Positions 24,959-33,974 of a stretch of 64,000 nucleotides of DNA are shown here, in pieces. Below the pieces are notes generated by a model. The model saw only the letters and a program-made list of their open reading frames with translations, did not search any database and was not told the origin of the DNA. Each line of letters starts with the position of its first letter. Within the stretch, counting starts at the first letter, position 1. Source of the DNA: an uncultured Clostridia bacterium (lineage in GTDB: Bacteria; Bacillota; Clostridia; UMGS1810). A program made the translations under genes and the position numbers. Location: contig CAKSTI010000007.1 of the NCBI GenBank assembly GCA_934500705.1, forward strand, positions 62,001 through 126,000, in the 5' to 3' direction.

Positions 24959-26968
24959 TTAATTGACCGTTACAGCCGCCTCTGTGCCGTCAAACTTGGG
25001 ATAGCCCTCGTCAAGGCTGTTCCAGTAGAATGCCTTTGCGGTGTATGTGCCTGCGTCAAGACCGGTTATCGAAACTTCGTCATCTGACGTTGAATATGCA
25101 ACGCCTTTGAGTTCGTCACCCTGATAGATTGCCAAAATACGAGCGCCGTTTGTACCTTCGAGGTTGTCGTATGCGGCGGTTACCGTTTTTCCGTCCGCTG
25201 TTACGGTTGCGCCAATCTCGCCGAAGCTGTAATTATTTGCAGCCTCCTCGGTTTCAAAGAAAGCAACGTATTTAATTAACACTTTGCCGTATATTCCGAA
25301 CGTACCAATATAGAATTTCTTATCGGTTTCACGTGCCGAGCACTTAACAACCGCCGTGTTCCATTTCCATGTCGGAATATTATCCACACCGTAAACGGCT
25401 AATCTTTTCCAATTTCCGGGACCGAATTCAATGTGTAATTCTTTTTGCTGACTTGTGGTTATTGCGGAAACATCATCGCCGAAACGATAAGCTATCTTAA
25501 CATATACCTCTTTATCTGCTGCAACCTTTGTCTGATCATAATCAACATTGCACCAGTTATCCAAAGTTGCAGAGTCGCCTACTCTTTTTAAGTACGCTGT
25601 GCTTATATTTCCCGTTGTTACAACGCCTGTTTCACGGTCGCTGCCGGGGCCGATGAGTTTGCCTGCATTGTCGGCATCTGTAAAGTCAACCAAATCCAAA
25701 ACATTTTCAACCTTTAAAGACTTAACTTTGAGCGTCCATTCATTTGTGCTGTCGCTCTTTGCAACAATTTTTCTTGTAAGAACCGTATAGTTGCTGTCTG
25801 CAATCTCCTGCCAGTCACCGGAAAATTCAAACTCGCCGAGCGTGTATGTGGCATTTTTCATTGCGTCTGCGGAAGTTAAATTGTCAAACTCATATCCGAT
25901 TTTTTTGTTGTCCTTGTCCATTGTTGCGGCGTTTCCGTTGACGGTTACGTCGGGCATTGTAGCAACATCGTATCTCTCGGCTGCATCTGCCGTGTCAAAA
26001 AGTGCAATATATTCAACATATACTTTGCCTTTTACTGCGTTAAAATTAATCCATAAACTGTCATTAGCCTTAGACACTCTCTTTATTGCTATAACATCGC
26101 TTGTCACCCATTCGGTTTTTGCATTTCCGGGATCGGATATATTTGTCCAGTCACCACTGCCAAATGCAACCTGAAGAAATGTTCCGGAGCGGATAACAGC
26201 GTCTTCGTCAATTCTGTACTTAAACTTAACATACCATTGCTTGGATGTGTCAAACTTACTGCCAAACTTGTAATGAACATGTGTGTACTGAGCAGTACCG
26301 GAGGTGCTGTCCATACATAAAACCTGCTTGCCGTCAAATTCAACATTTGAAAGATTTGTCGAGCCGGCCATTTCGTGTCCCGTATCGTTTAAGCCCGCCT
26401 TAAACAAGTAGCTCTCTGTTGACTCGGTGTAATTCTCCGCAGCGTCTAAACTTTCAAAAAATGCTATGTACTCAACATACACTTTACCTTTTACACCGTT
26501 AAAGTCAAGGTCAAATACATCATTGCTTATGCTCGATGCGTCAAGGGTTATAACATTTGATGTTGTCCACTCGCTTTGAGCGTTTTCGGGATATGAACTT
26601 GCCACTCTTACCCAGTTTTTCTTGTCAAATGCTACTTGGATATAATTCTTACTTGCGTCAGAATGGAATGTTGCATTTTCATCTATCCTATATTTAAACT
26701 TAACATAGTATTTATTCTTTGTGTCGAATTTTTCGCTGAATTTGAGATTAACCTGTGTGTACTGGTCGCCCGTGCACTCCATAACCAAAACGTTTTTGCC
26801 GTCAAATGTATCTTGCGTAAGAGTTGAGCCGGCGACAGAGTTGTAGTCAATATCCATTCCTGCCTTAAAAAGGTAAGATGGAACACCCGTCGCCGCACTA
26901 ACGGTCATACACGTAAACAGCGATGCGATGATACCGACGATAAGCAGCATTGAAACTAATTTTTTCAT
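24959..26968 (-). CDS. Secreted protein with three repeated beta-sandwich-like modules
   Basis: A 669-residue exported protein with signal peptide (residues 1-28, ending VSAA). Three copies of a 140-170 residue module follow (about 33-182, 183-330 and 431-590). Each contains YVKFKYR or YVKIAYR in the middle and ends in a strand such as KVYVEYIAFFES, then a DAAxxY helix start. The third copy carries DNWCNVDYDQ and HIEFGPG and is closely matched by the last copy of the next protein. The C-terminal about 80 residues end in GTYTAKAFYWN and look Ig/FN3-like. No catalytic motif or SLH repeat was recognised. The modules could bind polysaccharide, but this is inference. ATG at 26968 follows AAAGGTGG. 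Probably the last gene of the long carbohydrate operon. Confidence 0.75.
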   Translation of the reverse strand: MKKLVSMLLIVGIIASLFTCMTVSAATGVPSYLFKAGMDIDYNSVAGSTLTQDTFDGKNVLVMECTGDQYTQVNLKFSEKFDTKNKYYVKFKYRIDENATFHSDASKNYIQVAFDKKNWVRVASSYPENAQSEWTTSNVITLDASSISNDVFDLDFNGVKGKVYVEYIAFFESLDAAENYTESTESYLFKAGLNDTGHEMAGSTNLSNVEFDGKQVLCMDSTSGTAQYTHVHYKFGSKFDTSKQWYVKFKYRIDEDAVIRSGTFLQVAFGSGDWTNISDPGNAKTEWVTSDVIAIKRVSKANDSLWINFNAVKGKVYVEYIALFDTADAAERYDVATMPDVTVNGNAATMDKDNKKIGYEFDNLTSADAMKNATYTLGEFEFSGDWQEIADSNYTVLTRKIVAKSDSTNEWTLKVKSLKVENVLDLVDFTDADNAGKLIGPGSDRETGVVTTGNISTAYLKRVGDSATLDNWCNVDYDQTKVAADKEVYVKIAYRFGDDVSAITTSQQKELHIEFGPGNWKRLAVYGVDNIPTWKWNTAVVKCSARETDKKFYIGTFGIYGKVLIKYVAFFETEEAANNYSFGEIGATVTADGKTVTAAYDNLEGTNGARILAIYQGDELKGVAYSTSDDEVSITGLDAGTYTAKAFYWNSLDEGYPKFDGTEAAVTVN

Positions 26969-27014
26969 AATTTTTACCACCTTTATTTTGAATTTTGTAT
27001 TTTTAGAGTTGTTA

Positions 27015-29594
27015 CTACTGAATAGTGATTGTTTCCTCAACCGACTTCATAATCGGCTTTAATGTGTCTGTTCTTTTGAAAGCGAACGCTTTAACCGTAT
27101 ATGTTCCGGGTTCAAGACCGTCTATCGTGTGGCAATCATCTGCAGAAGTTACGGTTGTCTTTACGAGTTTGCCGTCCTTATACACGGCGTACACTCTGTT
27201 AAACGACTGTGTTTCGGCATTGATGTAGTTAACGTTGACGTTGGTACCGTCAGTTGCAATCTCTGCGCCGACATCGCCGTAACGCCAGTTTGCGGCGTCC
27301 TCCTCGGTTTCAAAAATTGCAACATACTTTATTATGAGTTTTCCGAAAATGCCGAATGTACCGATGTAAAGTGCTTTGTCGCCGGTTCTCGGTTGACACT
27401 CAAATGTTTTAACTCTCCAGTCCCCTCTAAGACCCGGAATATTGTCCTTTCCGAAAATCTCTTGCTTGTTAAATCCTCCGGGGCCGAATTCAATGTGGAA
27501 CTCTTTTTGTTGATCGGAGTCTATTCCGTATGCGTCGTCACCGAAACGGTATGCCACCTTAACATAAACCTTCTTGCTTGCGTCAACCTTGGATTGGTCG
27601 TACACAACGTTACACCAGTTGTCAAGTACTCCCTCTTTGAGGTTTGTCTTAATATACACAGCATTTGTTGCTCCGACCGTAATCGTTCCGGTTTCTCTGT
27701 TACTGCTGGGTGATACGAGATCCGAAATCGCACCGCTCTTGGTATAGTCAACAAGCGCAAGCGGTTCTACCGGGGGAACATAGCTTGTGTCATTGGAAAC
27801 AATGCGAATGTTCCAAATAATTTCATTTGCGTAAGAGTCAACGATTTTATACTTAATTTCGCTGTATCTGTATTGCGGTTCAACAAAGGTCTGAGACTCT
27901 GCACTCATCGCCTCCGCCGTTGTGTTGGAGGGGTATTTCAGCCTTCCCAGACTCGCCGCATTATCAACATCGCTGTTATAGAGTTTCATCTCCACGCTAC
28001 CGGCGGTAAATGACGGAACATCATCTTCTGAGAGGTCGTCCGCAACTGTGAGCGTTGCAGTGTGATTGTAAGGGTCTACCATTGCACGCTTGCCGTCTAT
28101 TTTAACGTTCATAACCGAGGGGTCAAAGTTTTCGGCATCGGTGCGGCTCTCAAAGAGAGCAATGTACTTAATTACCGCTTTGCAGGTCAGACCGTTAAAG
28201 CAGATTTGCAGCTGCTTATTTGCCTTGTCCAATGATTTGGAGGAAGGCTTTACTTCCAGAACGGTGGTTTTCCACGCATAGTCATCAGGCAGAGAGCCGC
28301 TCGTCCACTTTACATCGTCGGAGTAAACACGGTTGCTGTTATCATTCTCATACCAGTTACTGAAAAGATGACCAACATAGTCCGCATTATATCCCGACGG
28401 CATAGAAACGTTTGAGAGCATATAGGCAATCTTTGCGTAATATGTCTTTGTGACATCTGCCTTTTCAAACTTAAAAATTGCCTGTGTGTACTTCTTTTGG
28501 GAAGCGTCAACGGTATTCATTTCAAGTCCTGTGCCGCCGTAGTCCACGTTGCGCTCATCAAGTACAGACTGGTCTACGTCTGTTTTTGCAACCGTGCCGT
28601 TCTCTATTGCCGCCGTCGCATTGCCGTATACGGAAAAGTCAAGCATATTTTCCGGCATAACGCTGCCGCTGAATTTGGAAACGGCATTAACCGTATAAGT
28701 AACTGTGCTGCCGTCTGTGCCGGTAACCTCAAATTTCATTGAGGAAACGAGGGCGTCGTTTGTTTCCGTAACTTCTGCACTGTCCGACAGAGCATTGACT
28801 TCCTCGCCGAAAGCGGTGAGGTCAAATGTGTATGCCGTGGGGACAAACATCATATCCGCCTCTGTCTTGTCCTGTGCAAGCTCAACCTCTGCGGTGTGAG
28901 TAAAGGGGTCAAATTCTGCCGTCACGCCGTCTACCGTTACTGCGCTTGCGGAGGTGTCATAGGCTTCGGCATCGGCGAGATTTGCAAAGAGTGCAATTCT
29001 TGCAACCGTAAATTCGGACTTGACGGTGTTATCTTCCAGATACGTGGGGGAAAGCAGAACACTTCCGCCGCTTGTAACACTGAGCTTAACAACCGATGTG
29101 GCAAATGCGCCGTTTGAAATCTGCGCTCCGTCAAGGCTTGCGGCCTTTACTTCCTTTGAGCCTTTTGCGGCAGAAAGGGCGGCAAAGTCAACAACCGTTT
29201 CACCGTCTACCACAAAGCTGGCTGCGCCCGTCAAATCATCTGCGGCGTCCCCGGTGAGGGCGGCGCTGTCGAATTTATAGGTAATTTTGGCGTACAGTTC
29301 GCCCGCCGGCATATCGTAGAACGCTACGCCGTTGTTTGCAACGCTGTCGGAGGTGATTTTTAAACCGTCCGTCTGCGCCGAAAGCTCCGACTCCGGCATA
29401 CACTCGTATATGCTCGGCGAGCCGATAAGCTGCTGCGCTTTTCCCTCTTTGGTAAAGTCATAGAGCCAATATGCTCCGTGACCGTTTGCGGCGCTTATGC
29501 TCTCGATTACCGATGCAGAGTCCGCAAGTGCGGGCACGGTAAAGAGAGTCAGCAGCATTGCCGCCGCAAGGAAAAAGGATAAAACTCTTTTCAT
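27015..29594 (-). CDS. Secreted multi-module protein, paralogue of the downstream gene product
   Basis: An 859-residue exported protein with a signal peptide of about 24 residues (ALADS). It contains three copies of the shared module (about 25-215, 315-495 and 625-780), closing with VARIALF, VIKYIALFES and IIKYVAIFET. Two inter-module segments begin VTVDG or VKIDG and continue DPxxHTA. The third module and the tail (GTYTVKAFAF) are near-duplicates of those in the 24959-26968 product, showing gene or segment duplication. No enzyme motif and no SLH repeats are evident. It may be a free or wall-associated carbohydrate-binding protein. ATG at 29594 follows AAAGGAG. Confidence 0.75.
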   Translation of the reverse strand: MKRVLSFFLAAAMLLTLFTVPALADSASVIESISAANGHGAYWLYDFTKEGKAQQLIGSPSIYECMPESELSAQTDGLKITSDSVANNGVAFYDMPAGELYAKITYKFDSAALTGDAADDLTGAASFVVDGETVVDFAALSAAKGSKEVKAASLDGAQISNGAFATSVVKLSVTSGGSVLLSPTYLEDNTVKSEFTVARIALFANLADAEAYDTSASAVTVDGVTAEFDPFTHTAEVELAQDKTEADMMFVPTAYTFDLTAFGEEVNALSDSAEVTETNDALVSSMKFEVTGTDGSTVTYTVNAVSKFSGSVMPENMLDFSVYGNATAAIENGTVAKTDVDQSVLDERNVDYGGTGLEMNTVDASQKKYTQAIFKFEKADVTKTYYAKIAYMLSNVSMPSGYNADYVGHLFSNWYENDNSNRVYSDDVKWTSGSLPDDYAWKTTVLEVKPSSKSLDKANKQLQICFNGLTCKAVIKYIALFESRTDAENFDPSVMNVKIDGKRAMVDPYNHTATLTVADDLSEDDVPSFTAGSVEMKLYNSDVDNAASLGRLKYPSNTTAEAMSAESQTFVEPQYRYSEIKYKIVDSYANEIIWNIRIVSNDTSYVPPVEPLALVDYTKSGAISDLVSPSSNRETGTITVGATNAVYIKTNLKEGVLDNWCNVVYDQSKVDASKKVYVKVAYRFGDDAYGIDSDQQKEFHIEFGPGGFNKQEIFGKDNIPGLRGDWRVKTFECQPRTGDKALYIGTFGIFGKLIIKYVAIFETEEDAANWRYGDVGAEIATDGTNVNVNYINAETQSFNRVYAVYKDGKLVKTTVTSADDCHTIDGLEPGTYTVKAFAFKRTDTLKPIMKSVEETITIQ

Positions 29595-29766
29595 TTTGTA
29601 ACAACTCCTTTAAAAAATTTTTATATCAAACCGTATGGCGGTTTGAACTGATTTGAGCCGCCCTCGTCATTCAGGGGCGGTGTTTGCCGCCGACAGAGCC
29701 GACGTAGGGGCGGATATTATCCGCCCGTCTTAAAGCGGCGTGGGGATTTGCTCCTCATAATAACCA
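29595..29766. repeat. Intergenic block of stacked palindromes
   Basis: Three hairpins in 120 bases: CAAACCG/CGGTTTG (29627-29645, followed on the minus strand by an AT-rich run ending TTTTTT), GCCGCCCT/GGGGCGG (about 29658-29681), and GGGCGGAT/ATCCGCCC (about 29716-29734). The first may end or attenuate transcripts of the operon before the last two genes. The third looks like a small dispersed palindrome, but no second copy is seen in this window. Confidence 0.55.
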
Positions 29767-32700
29767 TTAATCCGTGACATACGGCGGAGCGAACTTATAC
29801 ACTCCCTGGTTTGCCATAGAAACATACAAATATCCGTCGGTCGGACTTACAAACATAGACTTTATATTATGCCTGCCGACAACCGGGCCGTTCGGAACTA
29901 CCGTGTCGCCCGTGCTTTTGTTGGAAATCGTCTGCCAGGTTCTGCCGTAGTCCGTTGTACGGAAAATTGAGTTTTTGTAATTATGCTCCGTAAACTGACT
30001 TGCGGCGGACGCCTCGCCTGCGGCGTACATCACACCGGGGTGGGTCGGGTCTATGGCAAACGACCACCACCACACATTTTGCATAGCTGTCGGCAATGTA
30101 AGCTGTTTTACCGCCGTACCGCTGTAACGGAACAGCGAGCCTGCCTGACCGTAGTACAAGCACCCGTCGCCGTCGTTGTAGTCAAGGACGTACTGAATGG
30201 TGTCGTACTGCTTGCCGCTCTGCTTAGGCGCTGTAAAGTACAGGCTCCAAGTTTCGCCGTCGTCGTAGGAAACATAGCAGTTATATCCGCTGTCCTTTGC
30301 AAAGGCAAAGAGCATACTTCCGTCTGCCGAGCTGTCGGATATACATCTGATGCGCCCGTCCATCTTGCTCCACGTTTTGCCGCCGTCCGTTGAGCGGACA
30401 TCGCCCGCCCAGAGAATGTCGGGGTTGCGCTTTGACTGACCGCAGATGTTATACATATAACCGCTCTCCACGATTTTGCCCTTGTCCTGCCAGGTTTTGC
30501 CGCCGTCAAAGGTTATCATAAGATTGGCGGAGCTCTCCTCCCACTCCTTGTCACTGCACAGAAACCACGTGTTCTCCGACACGGCGTAACCGCCGTAGGA
30601 GTGTGACATAAGCGTACCGCCTTTGTTTAAATCCATAAGCGAGCGGAACGTCTTGCCGCCGTCGGTTGTGACAGCTCCCACAAAGTCCTGAGCCGGAACA
30701 AGCCAAAGGTCGGGATTGTAAACATTGGGCTGCCAGCGTGAGTTTACGCACACGGCGTTTACACCGTTTGCACTCTGGCGGAAGGTTACGCCGCCGTTTG
30801 TGCTCCTCCACGGCCAGTCGGACGAGGAATAGAGAATGTTCTCGTTATTCGGGTCAAAGACGAGCTGGTTCTGTCGTGGCTGAACTCTGAAAAAGTCACA
30901 GCTTTCGTCATACTCCGAGGTTATCCAGGTAACGCCGCCGTCGTGGCTGACCCCGATGCGATAGCTGTAACTTCCGGCGGCACCGGGTTTGCCACGGGTA
31001 AATGCCATATAGTTGGGATTTTTGGCAGACACCTCAAAGTCGGTTGTGCCCTTTTTGTCATTTTCATAATTTTTGCTTGCAACCGTGGTGAAAGTTCTGC
31101 CGTTATCCTTGGATATGCTCACACCGTTTTCTCCGATTGTATACACATAATCCGCTCTGTTTTCGTCGAGCGTTTTTGCGTCATATATCCCCTCCGCAAT
31201 CTTTGAAAAGGTTTTTCCGTAATCGGCGCTTTTGTAGAGCACATTATCCTTAACGGCAAACACCGTGCCGTCGAGAGGCGAAATCGCAAGCTCGCAAGAT
31301 GACATATCGCCGTTTACCTTTGCCCAGGTATATCCGCCGTCGTCACTGCGGTAGAGTCCGCAGCCGCTGTTGTAGCCCTTGCTCTGCTCGTAGTTGCTTA
31401 TGGTGAGCGCAGTACCCTCAAAGGCATCGGACGAGGTGGAAAAATACACTTTGGAACAGCCTTCAACGCCGTTTTCGTACGCCGAGGTGATGTCAAAGGC
31501 GATGGCATCACGGCTCCTTAATATCTTGGTGTCGTTTAAAATCAGCGTTTGTGTAAAGGTGTCCGCCCTGTCCTCGGAAACGTACACTCCGCCTCCTGTA
31601 TATCCCTGACGTTTGATAACGTCCGTATTTGTGATGCCTTGATACGTTGCACCTACCACACGGTCGGGGTTTACGGGGTCAATCACTCCGCAGCTCAAAC
31701 CGGTGTCGTTTATGTTTTTGCCGACTTCAATCCAGTTTACGCCGTCGGTGCTGCGCAAGATGTTGCCGACGTCAGCAAAGGTCAGCAGATACGAGCCGTC
31801 GGAGGCTATTGTCATATACGTCTGCACCTGTGCGCCCTCGCCGCCGGTGTAGCCAAGCTCCTTTTGCTTTGCCGATACAAGGGGAACACCCTCCCAGACT
31901 TTGCCCCTTGTGTTTTTGGTGTCGTATGTGCCAAAGTTCACAAATCTGTTTTTAAACGCCTTTGCCTCCGTCACCGGGATAAGGGAATTAAAATCATTCC
32001 ACAAAAACGCCTTAACGGTGTACTCGCCGTCGATGTTATTAATTCTGATGTTGCCGCTGTTTGCAATGACAAACTTCTTTAAACTGCCGTCCGCCGAATA
32101 CAGAGCCGCAATGCGTTTAAAGCCGTACGGCACGCCGTCAAATTCAGCCTTTAACACACCGCCCTCGGTCTGCACCGTTACGCTTGCGGTCTTGGGAGTA
32201 ACTATGTACCATTCTACGTTGTTACCGCAAACGTCTTTTAATGTAACGCACTTGGCAAGGTGCGAATTTTTAAGAGTATATCCGCTGTTCGACACAAGCG
32301 TTACCCTGCTTTCGGGGTAGCCGTTATCAACCGTGCCCGTCTGCGCCTCGGCGTTGTAGAGGGTAAGCTCTGCGCCGTCCGCACTGCCGCCGACTGTGGC
32401 GGTGCGGTCAAAGGGATTGAGTTCCGCAAGTTCGCCATTGACGGTTACCGACTCCAAGGAATTGTCAAAGTTTCTGGCGTTTTCCTCTGTGTCAAAAAGT
32501 CCTATGTACTTAATGAGCACATTTGCGTTAAATCCGTTAAAAAACACTCTGATTTGTTTGTTGGCGAGGTCATACGGGCGTGTACTCGGTTCAATGGGGC
32601 AGACAAAGGTTTGCCACACTTTGCTCTGGGGAAGGCTGTCATTGTCCCAATCCTCATAGTGATATGTGTTGTACGACGGGTCATCATACCAAGAGAGGCT

Positions 32701-33963
32701 GAGAAAAGCCGAAGTCTTGCCGTCGGCTATTGCCGTACGCTCAAAGCAACACACCATTTTTACCCAATGTTTTTTTGCGGGGTTTGCGTCCTTGAACTTT
32801 GCCAAAAACTGCGGATACTTTTTGTGCTGAAATTCCAGCGCCGGGCCGCCGTAGTTAATCGGTTTTTCGCAAAGCTTGTCGGCGCCGTCGGTCGGCGTTT
32901 TAACGATTGTACCATCGGCTATCATACTGTCCGCCGTACCGATGTGTGAGAAATCCATAACTTGATACTCCGGCACGCTGTACGGTGCGGTGAGGTTTAT
33001 GCTCCACGTTCGGCTTTTGCCCGTCATATCCGTAATCTCGCAATCGGCGGTAAGGGTCAGAGTGTCGCCGTTTTCCGTAACGTCAAAGTGCTCCGACTGC
33101 ATCTTTGCCGTTACGCTCTGGCTCTTGACATACCCTGTGGAGTACGAGCGGTCTGCGCTTGCGCTGATGTTGTAAAAATCAAAGTCAACGTCTGCCAAAA
33201 GGGCGTTTGCCTCGGCAAGGGTAAGTCCCGTCGGGAGATAGCCCGTCACCGTGTGCGATGAGCCGTCAACGTCAAGGGAAGTACCGTTATATTTAGCGGA
33301 AAGGACAGACTCATCAAAGTTATCCGCATCGCTCTGCGTCTTGAAAAACGCAATGTACTTAATATTGACGCACATACTGTTGGTCGGCAGAGATGAGCCA
33401 AGGTTAAGCGTTACGGTGCTCTCAGTCTTGCCGCTCAGCTTTACGCTTGCCGAGTGATACTCTCTCAGACTCAGCGCCGAGCCGTTTGCGGTGCTCCAAA
33501 CGGCGGTTTTGTTGCCGCTCTTAAAGCCGATGTTAAAGAGCGTATTGCCGTCCAGAGATATGGCGGAGCTTTTAGCCGATGATGGGGTATCTGCGGCGGT
33601 GTAACCCTGAACGTCCAGGCACACTCTTGCATAGCCGTAGTTTTTCCTCACGTCCGACATATTGTTAAGGGTAAAGCTGAAAGAGCTTTTTACCCACCCT
33701 TGGAGTTGGAGTGCAACTCCGCCGTAGGTAACCTGGCGGATAGCCACGTCGGTATTTGCACTGTAAGCCGATGTGTCCGCAATGAATGCCGCCGTTGTCT
33801 CAAAGTCCGAAAAGTCGTACATTACACCGCCGCTTGGGCAAGTATCAAGCTCTCTTACCCACGGTTTTGCCTCTGCCGCCCCTGCCGAACAAGTCGGCAG
33901 GGCTAAAAGTGCAGTAAGCACGGCGGCTGCAAGGCGGTTTACAAATTTTTTACCACTAATCAT
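29767..33963 (-). CDS. Secreted Asp-box beta-propeller protein (GH74/sialidase-like) with N-terminal shared modules
   Basis: A 1398-residue exported protein. After the signal peptide (about 1-30) come two shared modules (about 35-215 ending NIKYIAFFKT, and 335-520 ending LIKYIGLFDT), an Ig-like tail (GEYTVKAFLWN near 670) and a C-terminal propeller from about 690. The propeller contains about ten Asp-box motifs (SxDGGxTW type, for example SDDGGYTW, TFDGGKTW, STDGGKTW). The segment LLTFADVGNILRSTDG resembles the start of GH74 xyloglucanase-type propellers, but I cannot identify catalytic aspartates. No SLH repeats, unlike its paralogue next door. ATG at 33963 is nine bases after AGGA; an ATG at 33972 lies too close. 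Probably polysaccharide-degrading or binding. Confidence 0.75.
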   Translation of the reverse strand: MISGKKFVNRLAAAVLTALLALPTCSAGAAEAKPWVRELDTCPSGGVMYDFSDFETTAAFIADTSAYSANTDVAIRQVTYGGVALQLQGWVKSSFSFTLNNMSDVRKNYGYARVCLDVQGYTAADTPSSAKSSAISLDGNTLFNIGFKSGNKTAVWSTANGSALSLREYHSASVKLSGKTESTVTLNLGSSLPTNSMCVNIKYIAFFKTQSDADNFDESVLSAKYNGTSLDVDGSSHTVTGYLPTGLTLAEANALLADVDFDFYNISASADRSYSTGYVKSQSVTAKMQSEHFDVTENGDTLTLTADCEITDMTGKSRTWSINLTAPYSVPEYQVMDFSHIGTADSMIADGTIVKTPTDGADKLCEKPINYGGPALEFQHKKYPQFLAKFKDANPAKKHWVKMVCCFERTAIADGKTSAFLSLSWYDDPSYNTYHYEDWDNDSLPQSKVWQTFVCPIEPSTRPYDLANKQIRVFFNGFNANVLIKYIGLFDTEENARNFDNSLESVTVNGELAELNPFDRTATVGGSADGAELTLYNAEAQTGTVDNGYPESRVTLVSNSGYTLKNSHLAKCVTLKDVCGNNVEWYIVTPKTASVTVQTEGGVLKAEFDGVPYGFKRIAALYSADGSLKKFVIANSGNIRINNIDGEYTVKAFLWNDFNSLIPVTEAKAFKNRFVNFGTYDTKNTRGKVWEGVPLVSAKQKELGYTGGEGAQVQTYMTIASDGSYLLTFADVGNILRSTDGVNWIEVGKNINDTGLSCGVIDPVNPDRVVGATYQGITNTDVIKRQGYTGGGVYVSEDRADTFTQTLILNDTKILRSRDAIAFDITSAYENGVEGCSKVYFSTSSDAFEGTALTISNYEQSKGYNSGCGLYRSDDGGYTWAKVNGDMSSCELAISPLDGTVFAVKDNVLYKSADYGKTFSKIAEGIYDAKTLDENRADYVYTIGENGVSISKDNGRTFTTVASKNYENDKKGTTDFEVSAKNPNYMAFTRGKPGAAGSYSYRIGVSHDGGVTWITSEYDESCDFFRVQPRQNQLVFDPNNENILYSSSDWPWRSTNGGVTFRQSANGVNAVCVNSRWQPNVYNPDLWLVPAQDFVGAVTTDGGKTFRSLMDLNKGGTLMSHSYGGYAVSENTWFLCSDKEWEESSANLMITFDGGKTWQDKGKIVESGYMYNICGQSKRNPDILWAGDVRSTDGGKTWSKMDGRIRCISDSSADGSMLFAFAKDSGYNCYVSYDDGETWSLYFTAPKQSGKQYDTIQYVLDYNDGDGCLYYGQAGSLFRYSGTAVKQLTLPTAMQNVWWWSFAIDPTHPGVMYAAGEASAASQFTEHNYKNSIFRTTDYGRTWQTISNKSTGDTVVPNGPVVGRHNIKSMFVSPTDGYLYVSMANQGVYKFAPPYVTD

Positions 33964-33974
33964 TTTAACCATTC

